A stretch of 16,961 nt of DNA from an uncultured Eubacteriales bacterium (GTDB taxonomy: Bacteria; Bacillota; Clostridia; Oscillospirales; Oscillospiraceae), in contig CAUABY010000016.1 of assembly GCA_958427375.1 (NCBI GenBank), positions 1 through 16,961 of the forward strand, in the 5' to 3' direction. The notes beneath the pieces are model-generated. The model worked only from the letters and a program-made list of their open reading frames with translations, was not told where the DNA came from and searched no databases. The translations under genes were made by a program, and so were the position numbers. Shown piece after piece: positions 1 through 7,951 of this stretch (positions are counted from its first letter, which is position 1; the number at the start of each line of letters is the position of its first letter).

Positions 1-18
1 AGCTGCATTTTGATACCA

Positions 19-240
19 TCAAAATGCTCGGCGGATGAAGCGGTCAAAAAAGTCTATTTCAGACTTTTTTGACAAGCTGACAGCGGCAGGCAGGGTACAC
101 CCCTGCCTGCCGTGTGCGCTTTCCAGTGCCGCATTTCCGGTATAATAGAGAGCGCCGAGCTCCAATGAGGCTTCCGATATGCCATGCTGTGAGCAGAGCT
201 CCAGGCACTCTGCTGCCTTTTTGGAAAGTGTTTTATCCGC
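19..240 (-). pseudogene. possible Sel1-repeat protein remnant (3' fragment)
   Basis: One minus-strand frame is open from the TAA at 243-241 to the TGA at 21-19 but has no plausible start codon. Its translation reads DKTLSKKAAECLELC, then SQHGISEASLELGALYYTGN. This fits the Sel1/TPR-like repeat pattern (AA..G...A...LG.lYy.G). After about 36 residues the pattern is lost, which suggests decay or a frameshift. All three minus frames are fairly open here, so chance is a real alternative. The piece lies directly behind the MFS gene, with no ribosome binding site, so if real it is a truncated remnant and not a working gene. A perfect 12-bp palindrome at 43-73 lies inside the same frame. Confidence 0.28.
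43..73. terminator. bidirectional Rho-independent terminator
   Basis: A perfect 12-bp inverted repeat, GTCAAAAAAGTC (43-54) and GACTTTTTTGAC (62-73), encloses a 7-base loop. The T/A-rich arms could give a U-tract in either direction. It lies downstream of the minus-strand MFS gene. A second strong hairpin (11-bp stem, 84-94 with 102-112) precedes it on that transcript but has no U-tract. It would end the MFS transcript and also any plus-strand transcript arriving from the left of the window. Confidence 0.55.
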
Positions 241-246
241 TTAGAT

Positions 247-1482
247 TTACACATGACCGCGCGGCCTGGCAAAAACAAAGCACACGACGGCGCCGAGGGC
301 GGCGGCGAAGACCGCCGCGGTGAGCGCCGCGCTCACACCGAAGCCGTCATACAGCGGCCCGCCGAGTGAGCTTGCGAAGATGGAGCCGAGCGAGGTCGTG
401 GCAAAGCTGAGCGACTGACCCTTGGCCGAGTCCTTGGGCGCAATATAGAGATTGACATAGCGCACCATCGCGGGGATGACCATGGCAAAGGACAGCGCCT
501 GAAAGCTGTGCGCGGCATAGAGCGCGCCTACGCTGCCGCTGCACAAAATAGCCACGCCCTTCATCACGAAGAAGGCCGCCGCGATGCGCATGGTTGCAGG
601 ACAGCTGACGCGGCGGGTGATTCTGTCATACAAAAACATGACCGGGACCTCCGTAATCGCCATGAACGCCGTGATGCCGCCGAGCGCGGCCTCGTCTCCG
701 CCGACATTGCGCACAACGTTTATGAGAAAATTATTGGAGAGATTATTGGACAGGAAAAGCGCCGAAACACCCAACATCAGCACGCAGAAGCGCTTGTTTT
801 CCCGCATGAACGCGAGAAAACCGGAGGCCTGTTCCCCGCCGCTTTCCGTTTCCCTGCCCACACCTGCTCCCGCGTCCGCGAGCGCGCCGGTTTCCGCCGC
901 CCTGCCGGGCAGCGCCGCCTTTGAAAGCCAGGGCGAGACTACAGCCAGCAGTACGGCCTGAGCCAGCGCGAACACAAGCCCCGCAATCGGCAGGGTGGAG
1001 GCTCCGATGGAGTTCATCAGCACACCCATGACCGCCGCCATCAGTGCAAAGGCCACGGAGCCCATGCCGCGTGCCACGCCGTAATTTATATCGCCAAATA
1101 CGACGCTGAGCCGCGCGCAAATCTCGGTATTGAGCGGGTTTATGGAGAGCACACAGCCCATATAAATACAGTAGACTACGGCGATTAGCAGCGTGCGGCC
1201 GGGGAAGAGCGCGCACACGCCGAGGCAGAGCGCCTGAAGCGCGTACAGCACCCAGATGCAGCGCGCGAGCGCCCGGCGCGAGAAGCTGTCGACAATAGTC
1301 GCGGTGAGGGCGGAGATGAGAATGCTCGCCACGTTGCCCAGCGCCATGATAAGGCCGAGCTCGGAGTTTGAAAAGCCGCAGTACTGCAAAAACACCGCGG
1401 CAAAATTTATGCAGATGCCCAGACCCATCCAGAAAAAGCCCTGCACGGCGCAATATATGAGATTAATAGATTTACGGTTCAT
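247..1482 (-). CDS. MFS transporter (MFS_1-like/LacY-like)
   Basis: A 411-residue integral membrane protein, the usual length for a 12-helix major facilitator. It begins MNRKSINLIYC, and the hydrophobic segments alternate with short polar loops. A polar, low-complexity central loop (around residues 195-225, rich in A, G, E) separates the two six-helix halves. The loop between helices 2 and 3 carries a degenerate form of the family motif (VDSFSRR), and the equivalent in the second half is YDRITRR. I chose the ATG at 1482 over the upstream ATG at 1521 because GAGGT sits 6-7 bases before it. The substrate cannot be read from sequence. The MFS_1-like family includes sugar, nucleoside and drug transporters. 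It has its own promoter after the terminator of the lyase gene, so it is probably not strictly co-transcribed with it. Confidence 0.85.
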   Translation of the reverse strand: MNRKSINLIYCAVQGFFWMGLGICINFAAVFLQYCGFSNSELGLIMALGNVASILISALTATIVDSFSRRALARCIWVLYALQALCLGVCALFPGRTLLIAVVYCIYMGCVLSINPLNTEICARLSVVFGDINYGVARGMGSVAFALMAAVMGVLMNSIGASTLPIAGLVFALAQAVLLAVVSPWLSKAALPGRAAETGALADAGAGVGRETESGGEQASGFLAFMRENKRFCVLMLGVSALFLSNNLSNNFLINVVRNVGGDEAALGGITAFMAITEVPVMFLYDRITRRVSCPATMRIAAAFFVMKGVAILCSGSVGALYAAHSFQALSFAMVIPAMVRYVNLYIAPKDSAKGQSLSFATTSLGSIFASSLGGPLYDGFGVSAALTAAVFAAALGAVVCFVFARPRGHV

Positions 1483-1521
1483 TAGCTGACCTCGTGAAAA
1501 TGTTTTTTGCGTGGAGAGCAC

Positions 1522-1550
1522 ATTTTAACATCCGCGCGCTATGTATGCAA
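1522..1550 (-). promoter_or_regulatory. sigma-A-type promoter of the MFS gene
   Basis: Read on the minus strand: TTGCAT (1550-1545), a 17-base spacer, then TAAAAT (1527-1522), 40 bases ahead of the start codon. It lies between the lyase terminator and the MFS start, as an independent promoter should. Confidence 0.5.
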
Positions 1551-1562
1551 GAGCAAGCCGTG

Positions 1563-1586
1563 AAAAAGGGAAGCTTTCCGCTTCCC
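1563..1586 (-). terminator. Rho-independent terminator after the PatB-like gene
   Basis: Minus-strand hairpin GGGAAGC-GGAAA-GCTTCCC (1586-1568) followed directly by TTTTT (1567-1563). It lies about 30 bases after the lyase stop codon. Confidence 0.75.
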
Positions 1587-1617
1587 TCTTGGTTTTGCGC
1601 ATATATTAAATACCCGC

Positions 1618-2814
1618 TTAAATGAAAACGTACTTCTTGAGCCGGTCGAAGGCCTCGACGAGCTTAGACTTGGGCAGAGCGAGATTCATGCGAATCGTGT
1701 CGGGATAGATGAAATCCTCGCCGTTTTGCCAGATAACTCCGCAGCGCACACCGCGGTGCTGGAGCTCGGTTATGCTTATGCCCTTGCCGCGCAGAAACTC
1801 CGCGCAGTCAAGGAAGAGCATATATGTGCCCTGCGGACGCATCACCCGCACACCGGGGAAGTTGTCCTTTATAAAATCGCAGGCATATGAGAGATTTCTG
1901 TCGATGACCTGCAGCATCTCGTCAGCCCATTCCTCGCCCTCCGGGCTGAATGCGCCAATGAGCGCACGCATGGAGAGGACGTTCACATCATTGTAGTGTG
2001 TGAGCGTGCTCTGCCGCACAACGCGGTTTCTGAGATAGTTATTATATATTATATGGTAGGAACCGACCAGTCCTGCGAGGGAGAAAGTCTTACTGGGGGC
2101 GTAAAAGGCGATGACCCTCTCGCGCGCGTCCGCCGAGACGGACTGCGTGGGGATGTGCTTGCAGCCGGGCATGATGATGTCCGACCAAATCTCGTCAGAG
2201 ATGACGACACAGTCGTTCGCGGCGTATACCTCCATGGCCTTTTCAATCTCCCAGCGCTCCCACACGCGGCCGGTGGGATTGTGCGGGGAGCAGAAGATGG
2301 CAAAGTGGATGTTGTGTGCCTTGAGCTTTGTGTCCATGTCCTCATAGTCCATGCGCCAGATGCCCTGCTCGTCGCGCTTGAGCTCGCTGTGGATGATGGG
2401 ACGTCCGGTGTCGTTGAGCGTGTGGGTGAAGCCGACATAGGTCGGGGAGTGGACAAGCACCGGCTCGCCGGGCGCGGTGAGCGCCTGCAGAGCAGAGCTG
2501 ACGCCGCCGAGCACACCGTTTTCATAGCCTATGTGCTCCGGCAGGAGATTTTCAACGCCATTTCTGCGCTTCTGCCAGCCGATTATACTCTCAAAATACT
2601 CCGGCGGCAGGCTGAAATAGCCGAAGTTCGGCATCTCCATGCGCTTAGCTATAGCGTCGAGCACCACGGGCGCGCAGGGGAAGCTCATGTCCGCTATCCA
2701 CATGGGGATGGGCTCAAAGCCCGCGTCGGGACGCACGCCGTCAAAGGGCACCTTGTCAAAGGCGAGGGAATCGCGGCCGCGCCGGTCAAGGACGCTTGTA
2801 AAATCGTATTTCAT
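1618..2814 (-). CDS. patB: MalY/PatB-family PLP-dependent C-S lyase/aminotransferase
   Basis: A 398-residue fold-type I PLP enzyme, full length for the MalY/PatB family. These are cystathionine beta-lyase-like enzymes that cleave cysteine-S-conjugates to pyruvate, ammonia and a thiol in the cytoplasm. The N-terminus (DFTSVLDRRGRDSLAFDK, then PMWIADMSFP at 37-46) is the family signature. HNPTGR at 178-183 and SDEIWSDI at 206-213 supply the PLP-contacting Asn and Asp. The Schiff-base lysine is K242 in APSKTFSLAGL. The start has AGGAG 7 bases upstream. Specificity between cystathionine lyase and general aminotransferase is not decided by sequence. The patB symbol is by family, not proven orthology. 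The gene stands alone between a repeat-rich leader and its own terminator. Confidence 0.88.
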   Translation of the reverse strand: MKYDFTSVLDRRGRDSLAFDKVPFDGVRPDAGFEPIPMWIADMSFPCAPVVLDAIAKRMEMPNFGYFSLPPEYFESIIGWQKRRNGVENLLPEHIGYENGVLGGVSSALQALTAPGEPVLVHSPTYVGFTHTLNDTGRPIIHSELKRDEQGIWRMDYEDMDTKLKAHNIHFAIFCSPHNPTGRVWERWEIEKAMEVYAANDCVVISDEIWSDIIMPGCKHIPTQSVSADARERVIAFYAPSKTFSLAGLVGSYHIIYNNYLRNRVVRQSTLTHYNDVNVLSMRALIGAFSPEGEEWADEMLQVIDRNLSYACDFIKDNFPGVRVMRPQGTYMLFLDCAEFLRGKGISITELQHRGVRCGVIWQNGEDFIYPDTIRMNLALPKSKLVEAFDRLKKYVFI

Positions 2815-3074
2815 ACCTGTTTCTCCTTTTCATATATTTCTGTTAGCACCGGCAGACAAGAGCACACACGCCCGACAGCGCGTCTTTAAGACGCTTTCTG
2901 CTCTTTTCGCTTTGATGGGCGGCAGCCCATATGCATCTCAGAAAGAAAAAATCGCTCATAAATTCATCGCTGACAGGTGCCCGGCAAAACCCTGTGTGTC
3001 CTTGTCTGCCGATGCTGTCTTTCCCGCTTCGTTGAAAGGCCGGGGTGATGCGCACCCGGCGCCCGCTTACGGCC
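2815..3074. repeat. 260-base gap with nested inverted repeats
   Basis: Imperfect inverted repeats of about 25 bases, with a perfect core GGCAGACAAG at 2851-2860 and its complement at 3001-3010, face each other 120 bases apart (outer limits 2846-3015, 21 of 25 matching by eye). Inside lie a 7-bp palindromic hairpin GCGTCTT/AAGACGC (2880-2894) and ATGGGC-GGCA-GCCCAT (2915-2930). It is either a small non-autonomous mobile element (MITE-like) or a structured 5' leader of the PatB-like gene. I saw no clear target-site duplication and no known riboswitch signature. A 70-codon minus-strand frame crosses it but looks non-coding. Confidence 0.5.
3033..3060 (-). terminator. possible weak terminator after the GT2 gene
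   Basis: On the minus strand a hairpin GCCGGGTG/CACCCCGGC (3060-3039, one bulged base) follows the glycosyltransferase stop by about 15 bases and runs into CTTTC. The U-tract is short, so termination may be inefficient. Confidence 0.3.
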
Positions 3075-4112
3075 TCACTTGCGGTGCTTGAGGCGCATGA
3101 AAAGCGCGGGCGCGTGCCGCCCGGTGAAGGCGACGGCGCGGAACATCAGCATATTGAGCCACACACAGCGCGTGTGCATCACCGCACACATGAGCTGCAC
3201 GGCCCTGCCGCCGAAAACAGCGCGGCTTCGCTGCTGCACCTGCTCATTTTGCAAAATGTCGCACACATACGCGCGCTTGCCCCGGTAGTCGAGCGGGCAG
3301 CTCGGCGAGAACATGTTGGTCATGCAGGAGAAGATGCTCTTGACAAACATGTAGCGGCAGCTGGAATCGTCGGTTGTGCGGAATCTGCGGCAGAGCTGCT
3401 GCATGCGGCTGTCGGCAAGGCAGCAGGCGGCAAGCTTATGCTCATAAAAGCGGGAGATGAGGCTCTCCCCCTCGTGCAAGACATAGAAATATTTGCACTC
3501 CGGCAGCACGGCCACTTTTGCCGCGCGCTCAAGACAGTCGAAGATGAAGAGCCTGTCCTCGCCCCAGCGGTAGTCCTGAAAGCGAAGCGCGCCGTCACGG
3601 ATGAGCCGGGCGCTGAAGAGCTTCGCCCAGACCTGATTGAGCATGTTGGCCCTGTAGAGCCGGGGCAGAGCGTCACCGATGGTGGAGCTGTCATAAACGG
3701 CCCGCGGCTCGAAGTAGTCACGGCGGCTGCCGTCCGGGTTTTCTATCGTGAAGCCCATGAGCACGAGCTCTGCCTGCTGTGCGTCCGCCGCGGCGAGGGC
3801 GTACTCTATAGCGTCGGGCGCTAAATAGTCGTCCGCGTCGGCGAACATCACAAAGTCCGCGTCTGAGCTGATGGCCTCAAGGCCGCGGTTTCGCGCCGCG
3901 GCGGGGCCGGAGTTTTGTATGCTTATATAGCGCATGTGCGGCTCCCCGCGCGACAGCTCCGCGAGCACGGCGGCGGTATCGTCCTTCGAGCCGTCATCCA
4001 CAACGATGAGCTCAAGCGCGCGATGGGTCTGCCCAAGCACGCTTTTGACCGCGCGGGCAATCTCACGGGCCGCGTTGTAGGCGGGAATTATTACAGAAAC
4101 CTTTGCATCCAT
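3075..4112 (-). CDS. family 2 glycosyltransferase
   Basis: A 345-residue GT-A fold transferase. The N-terminal half is a standard GT2 domain: VSVIIPAYNAA at 5-15, ELIVVDDGSKD at 34-44 for the nucleotide-sugar, SGPAAARNRGL at 68-78, and the metal-binding DXD region FADADDYL at 90-97. WGEDRLF in the middle resembles the acceptor/catalytic ED motif. There is no obvious membrane-spanning segment, so it probably acts at the cytoplasmic face, adding a sugar to a cell-surface polymer or lipid; the acceptor is unknown. I chose the ATG at 4112 because the GT2 domain starts there and AGGTGAGG precedes it. The longer frame from 4241 is shadow of the upstream gene. It begins 4 bases after the DUF2461 stop, so translation is probably coupled. 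Confidence 0.87.
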   Translation of the reverse strand: MDAKVSVIIPAYNAAREIARAVKSVLGQTHRALELIVVDDGSKDDTAAVLAELSRGEPHMRYISIQNSGPAAARNRGLEAISSDADFVMFADADDYLAPDAIEYALAAADAQQAELVLMGFTIENPDGSRRDYFEPRAVYDSSTIGDALPRLYRANMLNQVWAKLFSARLIRDGALRFQDYRWGEDRLFIFDCLERAAKVAVLPECKYFYVLHEGESLISRFYEHKLAACCLADSRMQQLCRRFRTTDDSSCRYMFVKSIFSCMTNMFSPSCPLDYRGKRAYVCDILQNEQVQQRSRAVFGGRAVQLMCAVMHTRCVWLNMLMFRAVAFTGRHAPALFMRLKHRK

Positions 4113-4116
4113 GGCC

Positions 4117-4812
4117 TCACCTCTGCTCCTCGTGCGCGGCGGTCTGGTACACCTCGGCGAAAAAGCCGTAGATGGGCAGGAGCCGGGCGTAATTATCCAC
4201 AAGCGCGCCGACAAGCTCCGGCGAGTATAACAGCTCGTCATAATCGCGCGAGAGCTCCAGCCCCACGTTTCTGCGGTTATACCAGCGGCCGATGACCCCT
4301 TCGCGCATGGCCTTGGGGCGCTTGTACTCCGCGCCGGTCAGGGCGAAGGGCGAAAGCGCGGGGTCTGTGACTATGCGCTGGAAGCGGGCGGGGTTTGCGT
4401 CAATCAGGCGGCGGAAAACCGCCATCTGCGCGGGCGTGGCGGAGTAGAAGCCCATGCCGCAGCTGTAGTCGGCGGGGCCAATCTCAAACCAGAAGGTCGG
4501 CCCGTCCATAATCCCGCCGCCCTCCGGGGAGCGAATATCCGCGCCTTTGAAGGAGAACCACAGGTGGTCCTTGTACGGGCCGCGCCCGTGCAGCCGCCGT
4601 GCGTCGCGGTAGATGCGCGAGACGTGCAATCGCCAGTCCTGCGCGGGAAAGCGCGCGTTCATCTCGGCGAAAACGTCCGCCGCGAGCGCCTTGAACGGGC
4701 TGTTGAGCAGCCGCTCAAACTCGTCCTTATGCGCTAAAAACCATGTGCGTTCATTATTAAAGCTCAAGTCCCAGAGGAATTCCCCGGTCCTGGGGGTAAA
4801 ACCTTCAAACAT
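4117..4812 (-). CDS. DUF2461 family protein
   Basis: A 231-residue protein matching the DUF2461 family from its first residues: MFEGFTPRTGEFLWDLSFNN, then a W-F-L-A-H-K block, and later SRIYRDARR, GPYKDHLWF and GPTFWFEI. The start at 4812 is preferred over the in-frame ATG at 4830, because AGAGG lies 9 bases before 4812 and family members begin at MFEGF. No enzymatic activity is established for the family, and I see no signal peptide or membrane segment. Its TGA (4119-4117) is separated from the glycosyltransferase start by only GGCC. Pairing with a glycosyltransferase does not by itself assign a role. Confidence 0.87.
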   Translation of the reverse strand: MFEGFTPRTGEFLWDLSFNNERTWFLAHKDEFERLLNSPFKALAADVFAEMNARFPAQDWRLHVSRIYRDARRLHGRGPYKDHLWFSFKGADIRSPEGGGIMDGPTFWFEIGPADYSCGMGFYSATPAQMAVFRRLIDANPARFQRIVTDPALSPFALTGAEYKRPKAMREGVIGRWYNRRNVGLELSRDYDELLYSPELVGALVDNYARLLPIYGFFAEVYQTAAHEEQR

Positions 4813-4879
4813 CTGTGCGCGCCTCTTCATAATATGTTGTGCCGTTTAATGGTACAATGCGCCCAAAAACGGTAAAAAT

Positions 4880-4909
4880 ATTATATCATAAGCGCTCTGC
4901 ACTATTCAA
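4880..4909 (-). promoter_or_regulatory. promoter of the DUF2461-GT2 pair
   Basis: On the minus strand: TTGAAT (4909-4904), an 18-base spacer, then a perfect TATAAT (4885-4880). The expected transcript start gives a leader of about 60 bases. It overlaps the likely trkA promoter region on the opposite strand, so the two units are divergent. Confidence 0.6.
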
Positions 4910-4914
4910 GACTC

Positions 4915-4943
4915 TGTACATATTCGCGCGGATATGTTATTAT
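4915..4943 (+). promoter_or_regulatory. candidate promoter of trkA-trkH
   Basis: TGTACA (4915-4920), 17 bases, TATTAT (4938-4943): 4 of 6 and 5 of 6 matches to the vegetative consensus. The leader to the trkA ATG at 5001 would be about 50 bases. TATAAA at 4941 offers a competing -10. Confidence 0.4.
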
Positions 4944-5000
4944 AAAATTTGCAGAACTTATATCACTCGGAATTTTTACCCTGTTTGCGGGAGAAGAAAA

Positions 5001-6365
5001 ATGAAAGTTATAGTAGCAGGAGCCGGAAAAAGCGGCTTTGCCGTGGCGCAGTCGCTCTCATACGAGGGGCACGACGTCACGGTTATCGACAGCAACCCCA
5101 GCGTGATAACCCAGGTCTCAAACGCGCTGGACGTAATCTGCGTTCAGGGCAGCGCCACAAGCCCGGAATCGCTCGCCGACGCGGGCGCGGCCGAGGCTGA
5201 CCTCATTGTCGCCGCCACACGCACGGACGAGGTCAACATGGTCTGCGGCATCGCCGCGCGCAAGCTCGGCACACAGCACGTCATTGCGCGCATCCGCGAC
5301 CCGGAGTATATCCGGCAGACGGAATTTCTGCGTGACACGATGGGACTGTCGATGATAATAAACCCGGAGTACGAGTGCGCCAAGGAGATCTCCCGCATCC
5401 TGCGCTTTCCGAGCGCGGCGCGCGTGGACGTGTTCTCCAAGGGCAGTGTGGAGATTGTCGACCACCGTGTGCTGCCCGGCGAGTCACTTGACGGCATCGC
5501 GCTCAAGCGCCTGCACGAGCATGTGAAGGCGGCGGTGCTCATCAGCGTTGTCGAGCGCGACGGCGAGGCCTATATCCCCAACGGCGACTTTGAGCTGCGC
5601 GGCGGCGATAAGCTGAGCATAACCGGCTCCTCGCGCGAGCTGCGCAAGTTTTTCACTGAGGTGGGCAGGTATAAAAAGCCCGTGCGCACGGTGCTCATTA
5701 TGGGCGGCGGGCGCATTGCGGTGTATCTGACACAGCTTTTGCTTGACGCGGGGCTGCACGTCACCGTAATTGAGCGCGACCGGGCGCGCTGTGACATGCT
5801 TTGTGACCTTGTGCCGGAGGCAAGCATAATCTGCGGCGACGGCACGCGAAACGACGTTTTGCAGGAGGAGGGCTTGCAGTCCTGTGACGCGTTTGTCTCG
5901 CTCACGGGTGAGGACGGCGACAATATCGTCACCTCCATGTACGCGCGCCGCTGCCAGGTCGGCACCATTGTCACCAAGGTCAACCGTGAGCACTTCACGG
6001 ATATCCTTGAGGCCTCCGGGCTTGACTGCATTGTCTCCCCCAAGGACCTCACCGCACAGCATATCACGCGCTATGTCCGCGCACTCACCAACTCTCTCGG
6101 CAGCAGCATGGAGACGCTTTACAAGATGGCCGACGGCAAGATTGAGGCGCTTGAATTCACTGTCGGCGGCAATTCCGCCTGTGTGCGCCAGACCCTGCGC
6201 GAGCTCAGGCTCAAGCGCGGCGTGCTCATCTGCGCCGTCATCCGCGGCACGAAGAGCATCATACCCGACGGCAGCACGCAGATTCTCCCCGGCGACCACG
6301 CCATCATCGTGGCCACGGCGGGGCAGGTCAAGACGCTTGACGACATACTTGAGGGCAGGGCATGA
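5001..6365 (+). CDS. trkA: Trk potassium uptake system regulatory subunit TrkA
   Basis: A 454-residue cytoplasmic protein with the tandem RCK_N-RCK_C-RCK_N-RCK_C layout of full-length TrkA. The first Rossmann motif is GAGKSG at 7-12 with D30 ending strand 2 as the NAD(H) ribose ligand. The first RCK_C spans about 135-218. The second Rossmann motif GGGRIA is at 235-240 with the acidic residue in VIERD near 258, and the second RCK_C is about 370-452. It forms the nucleotide-gated ring on the inner face of the TrkH channel. The start at 5001 is chosen because GGGAG precedes it and the GAGKSG strand begins there; the longer frame from 4839 adds an unrelated AT-rich stretch. It overlaps trkH by ATGA. 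Confidence 0.95.
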   Translation: MKVIVAGAGKSGFAVAQSLSYEGHDVTVIDSNPSVITQVSNALDVICVQGSATSPESLADAGAAEADLIVAATRTDEVNMVCGIAARKLGTQHVIARIRDPEYIRQTEFLRDTMGLSMIINPEYECAKEISRILRFPSAARVDVFSKGSVEIVDHRVLPGESLDGIALKRLHEHVKAAVLISVVERDGEAYIPNGDFELRGGDKLSITGSSRELRKFFTEVGRYKKPVRTVLIMGGGRIAVYLTQLLLDAGLHVTVIERDRARCDMLCDLVPEASIICGDGTRNDVLQEEGLQSCDAFVSLTGEDGDNIVTSMYARRCQVGTIVTKVNREHFTDILEASGLDCIVSPKDLTAQHITRYVRALTNSLGSSMETLYKMADGKIEALEFTVGGNSACVRQTLRELRLKRGVLICAVIRGTKSIIPDGSTQILPGDHAIIVATAGQVKTLDDILEGRA

Positions 6366-7804
6366 ACGGCAGAATGATTGCGCGCCTGCTGTCAAAGGTG
6401 CTGTATATATCCGCCGTGCTGCTGGTGCTGCCGCTTATCGCGGGGCTTGTGTACGGGGAGAGCGTTATAAATTTTGCCGTTACCATCGCGGCCACGGCGG
6501 CGGCGGGCTTTGTGCTCTCGCTCTTCAAGCCGCGCAGCAGTGCGCTCACCGCGCGTGACGGCTTTGCCACCGTCGGCCTCTCGTGGCTGCTGTTAGGGCT
6601 CTTCGGCGCTATACCATTTGTAATCAGCGGGGATATCCCCAATTATATAGACGCGCTTTTTGAGACTGTCTCCGGCCTCACGACGACGGGTGCGTCCATC
6701 CTGCCGGATGTTGAGGCGCTCTCGCGCGGCGGGCTGTTCTGGCGCTCGTTTACGCACTGGATAGGCGGTATGGGCGTGCTGGTGTTCATCCTCGCCGTGG
6801 TGCCGATGGGTGATGAGTACTCCATGCACATCATGCGCGCGGAGATACCCGGCCCCACGGTCGGCAAGCTTGTGCCGCGCGCGAGAAAGACCGCGCGTAT
6901 ACTCTATGTAATATATGCCGTGCTCACCGTCAGTGAAACGGTGCTTCTCATGCTCGGCGGCATGAGCTTTTACGATGCGCTTTTGCACGCGTTCGCAACG
7001 GCGGGCACCGGCGGCTTCTCCACGCGCGCGGCCAGCATCGCGGCCTTTGACAGCGCGTATATCGAGATGGTCATTGCCTGCTTCCTTGTCCTCTTCGGCA
7101 TGAACTTCAACCTTTTCTACCTCTGCCTCATCGGCCATGTGCGCGAGGCGCTCAAGAGTGAGGAGCTGCACTGCTATCTCGGCATTATCGCCGTCTCGAC
7201 CGCTGCTATCGCGCTTGGCATATGCAGGATGTACGGCGGAATCAGCACGGCTCTGCGCCATGCCTTTTTCAACACCATGACTATCGTCAGCACCGCCGGC
7301 TTCGGCACGGAGGATTTCACACTCTGGCCGCAGTACACGAAGCATATAATCGTGATTTTGATGTTTATCGGCGGCTGTGCGGGCAGCACCGGCGGCGGAT
7401 TAAAGCTCAGCCGCGTGCTGCTGCTGCTGAAAACCGCGCGCGCGGACATCGTGCGGCTCATGCACCCGCGCGCGGTGCGCCGCGTACAGATGGACGGCAA
7501 GCGCGTCGACGAGAGCACAACCCACGCGGTCTACGGCTTTTTCTTCGTGTACCTGTTCATCATCATTGCCGCGGGGCTTCTGATTTCTGTTGACGGCTAT
7601 GACTTCACCACCAACTTCACCGCCGCGCTCTCGTGCATGTCGAACATCGGCCCCGGCCTTGCGCTCGTCGGCCCCAAGGGGAACTTTGCCATCTTCTCCA
7701 AGTTCTCCGAAATTGTGCTGACCATAGTCATGCTGCTCGGCCGGCTTGAAATCTACCCCGTCCTCATCCTCGCCAGCCCATCTCTGTGGAAGAAAAACGG
7801 CTGA
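6362..7804 (+). CDS. trkH: Trk potassium uptake channel subunit TrkH
   Basis: A 480-residue membrane protein of the TrkH/KtrB K+ transporter superfamily with four M1-P-M2 repeats. The four pore-loop filter segments are visible: SGLTTTGAS, ATAGTGGFST, STAGFGTED and SNIGPGLA, each with its filter glycine. The third repeat is followed by GGCAGSTGGGLK, the intramembrane gate region. It conducts K+ inward under control of TrkA, with which it shares a 4-base ATGA overlap, so the two are translated from one transcript in fixed ratio. The hairpin at 7889 ends the unit. Confidence 0.95.
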   Translation: MNGRMIARLLSKVLYISAVLLVLPLIAGLVYGESVINFAVTIAATAAAGFVLSLFKPRSSALTARDGFATVGLSWLLLGLFGAIPFVISGDIPNYIDALFETVSGLTTTGASILPDVEALSRGGLFWRSFTHWIGGMGVLVFILAVVPMGDEYSMHIMRAEIPGPTVGKLVPRARKTARILYVIYAVLTVSETVLLMLGGMSFYDALLHAFATAGTGGFSTRAASIAAFDSAYIEMVIACFLVLFGMNFNLFYLCLIGHVREALKSEELHCYLGIIAVSTAAIALGICRMYGGISTALRHAFFNTMTIVSTAGFGTEDFTLWPQYTKHIIVILMFIGGCAGSTGGGLKLSRVLLLLKTARADIVRLMHPRAVRRVQMDGKRVDESTTHAVYGFFFVYLFIIIAAGLLISVDGYDFTTNFTAALSCMSNIGPGLALVGPKGNFAIFSKFSEIVLTIVMLLGRLEIYPVLILASPSLWKKNG

Positions 7805-7888
7805 CGCGCGACGGTGGCGGCCTGTCAGCTGTAAATTGAGCGCTTTCACGCCCGGCGGCGCAGAGCTGAAAACTATATAATAGCTATA

Positions 7889-7922
7889 AAAACCGCAGAC
7901 CCGAACGCAGGTCTGCGGTTTT
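7889..7922. terminator. bidirectional terminator between trkH and the ars-like operon
   Basis: A perfect 13-bp inverted repeat, AAAACCGCAGACC (7889-7901) and GGTCTGCGGTTTT (7910-7922), with an 8-base loop. The arms end in A and T runs, so it works for both the plus-strand trkAH transcript and the convergent minus-strand operon. Confidence 0.85.
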
Positions 7923-7951
7923 GTGTATATTTTCGGCTGCCGGCGCAAGAC

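Noticed and set aside
114..323. Plus-strand frame and a TATAAT at 142-147 with a hairpin-T run near 193-220, suggesting a small RNA
   Set aside because: No -35 at the right spacing, and the region is better explained as the tail of the MFS unit plus a possible minus-strand remnant.
1996..2889. Long plus-strand frame (297 codons) opposite the PatB-like gene
   Set aside because: It is antisense to a clear PLP enzyme, has no ribosome binding site and no recognisable domain; GC-rich coding DNA produces such frames.
2843..3055. 70-codon minus-strand frame in the gap upstream of patB
   Set aside because: It spans the inverted repeats, has no ribosome binding site and no protein-like pattern.
3045..3824. 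Long plus-strand frame (259 codons) opposite the glycosyltransferase
   Set aside because: Composition is rich in His, Glu and Ala as expected of an antisense shadow; the GT2 motifs on the other strand are unambiguous.
5484..6395. Long minus-strand frame (303 codons) opposite trkA
   Set aside because: Shadow of trkA, which has complete RCK domains.
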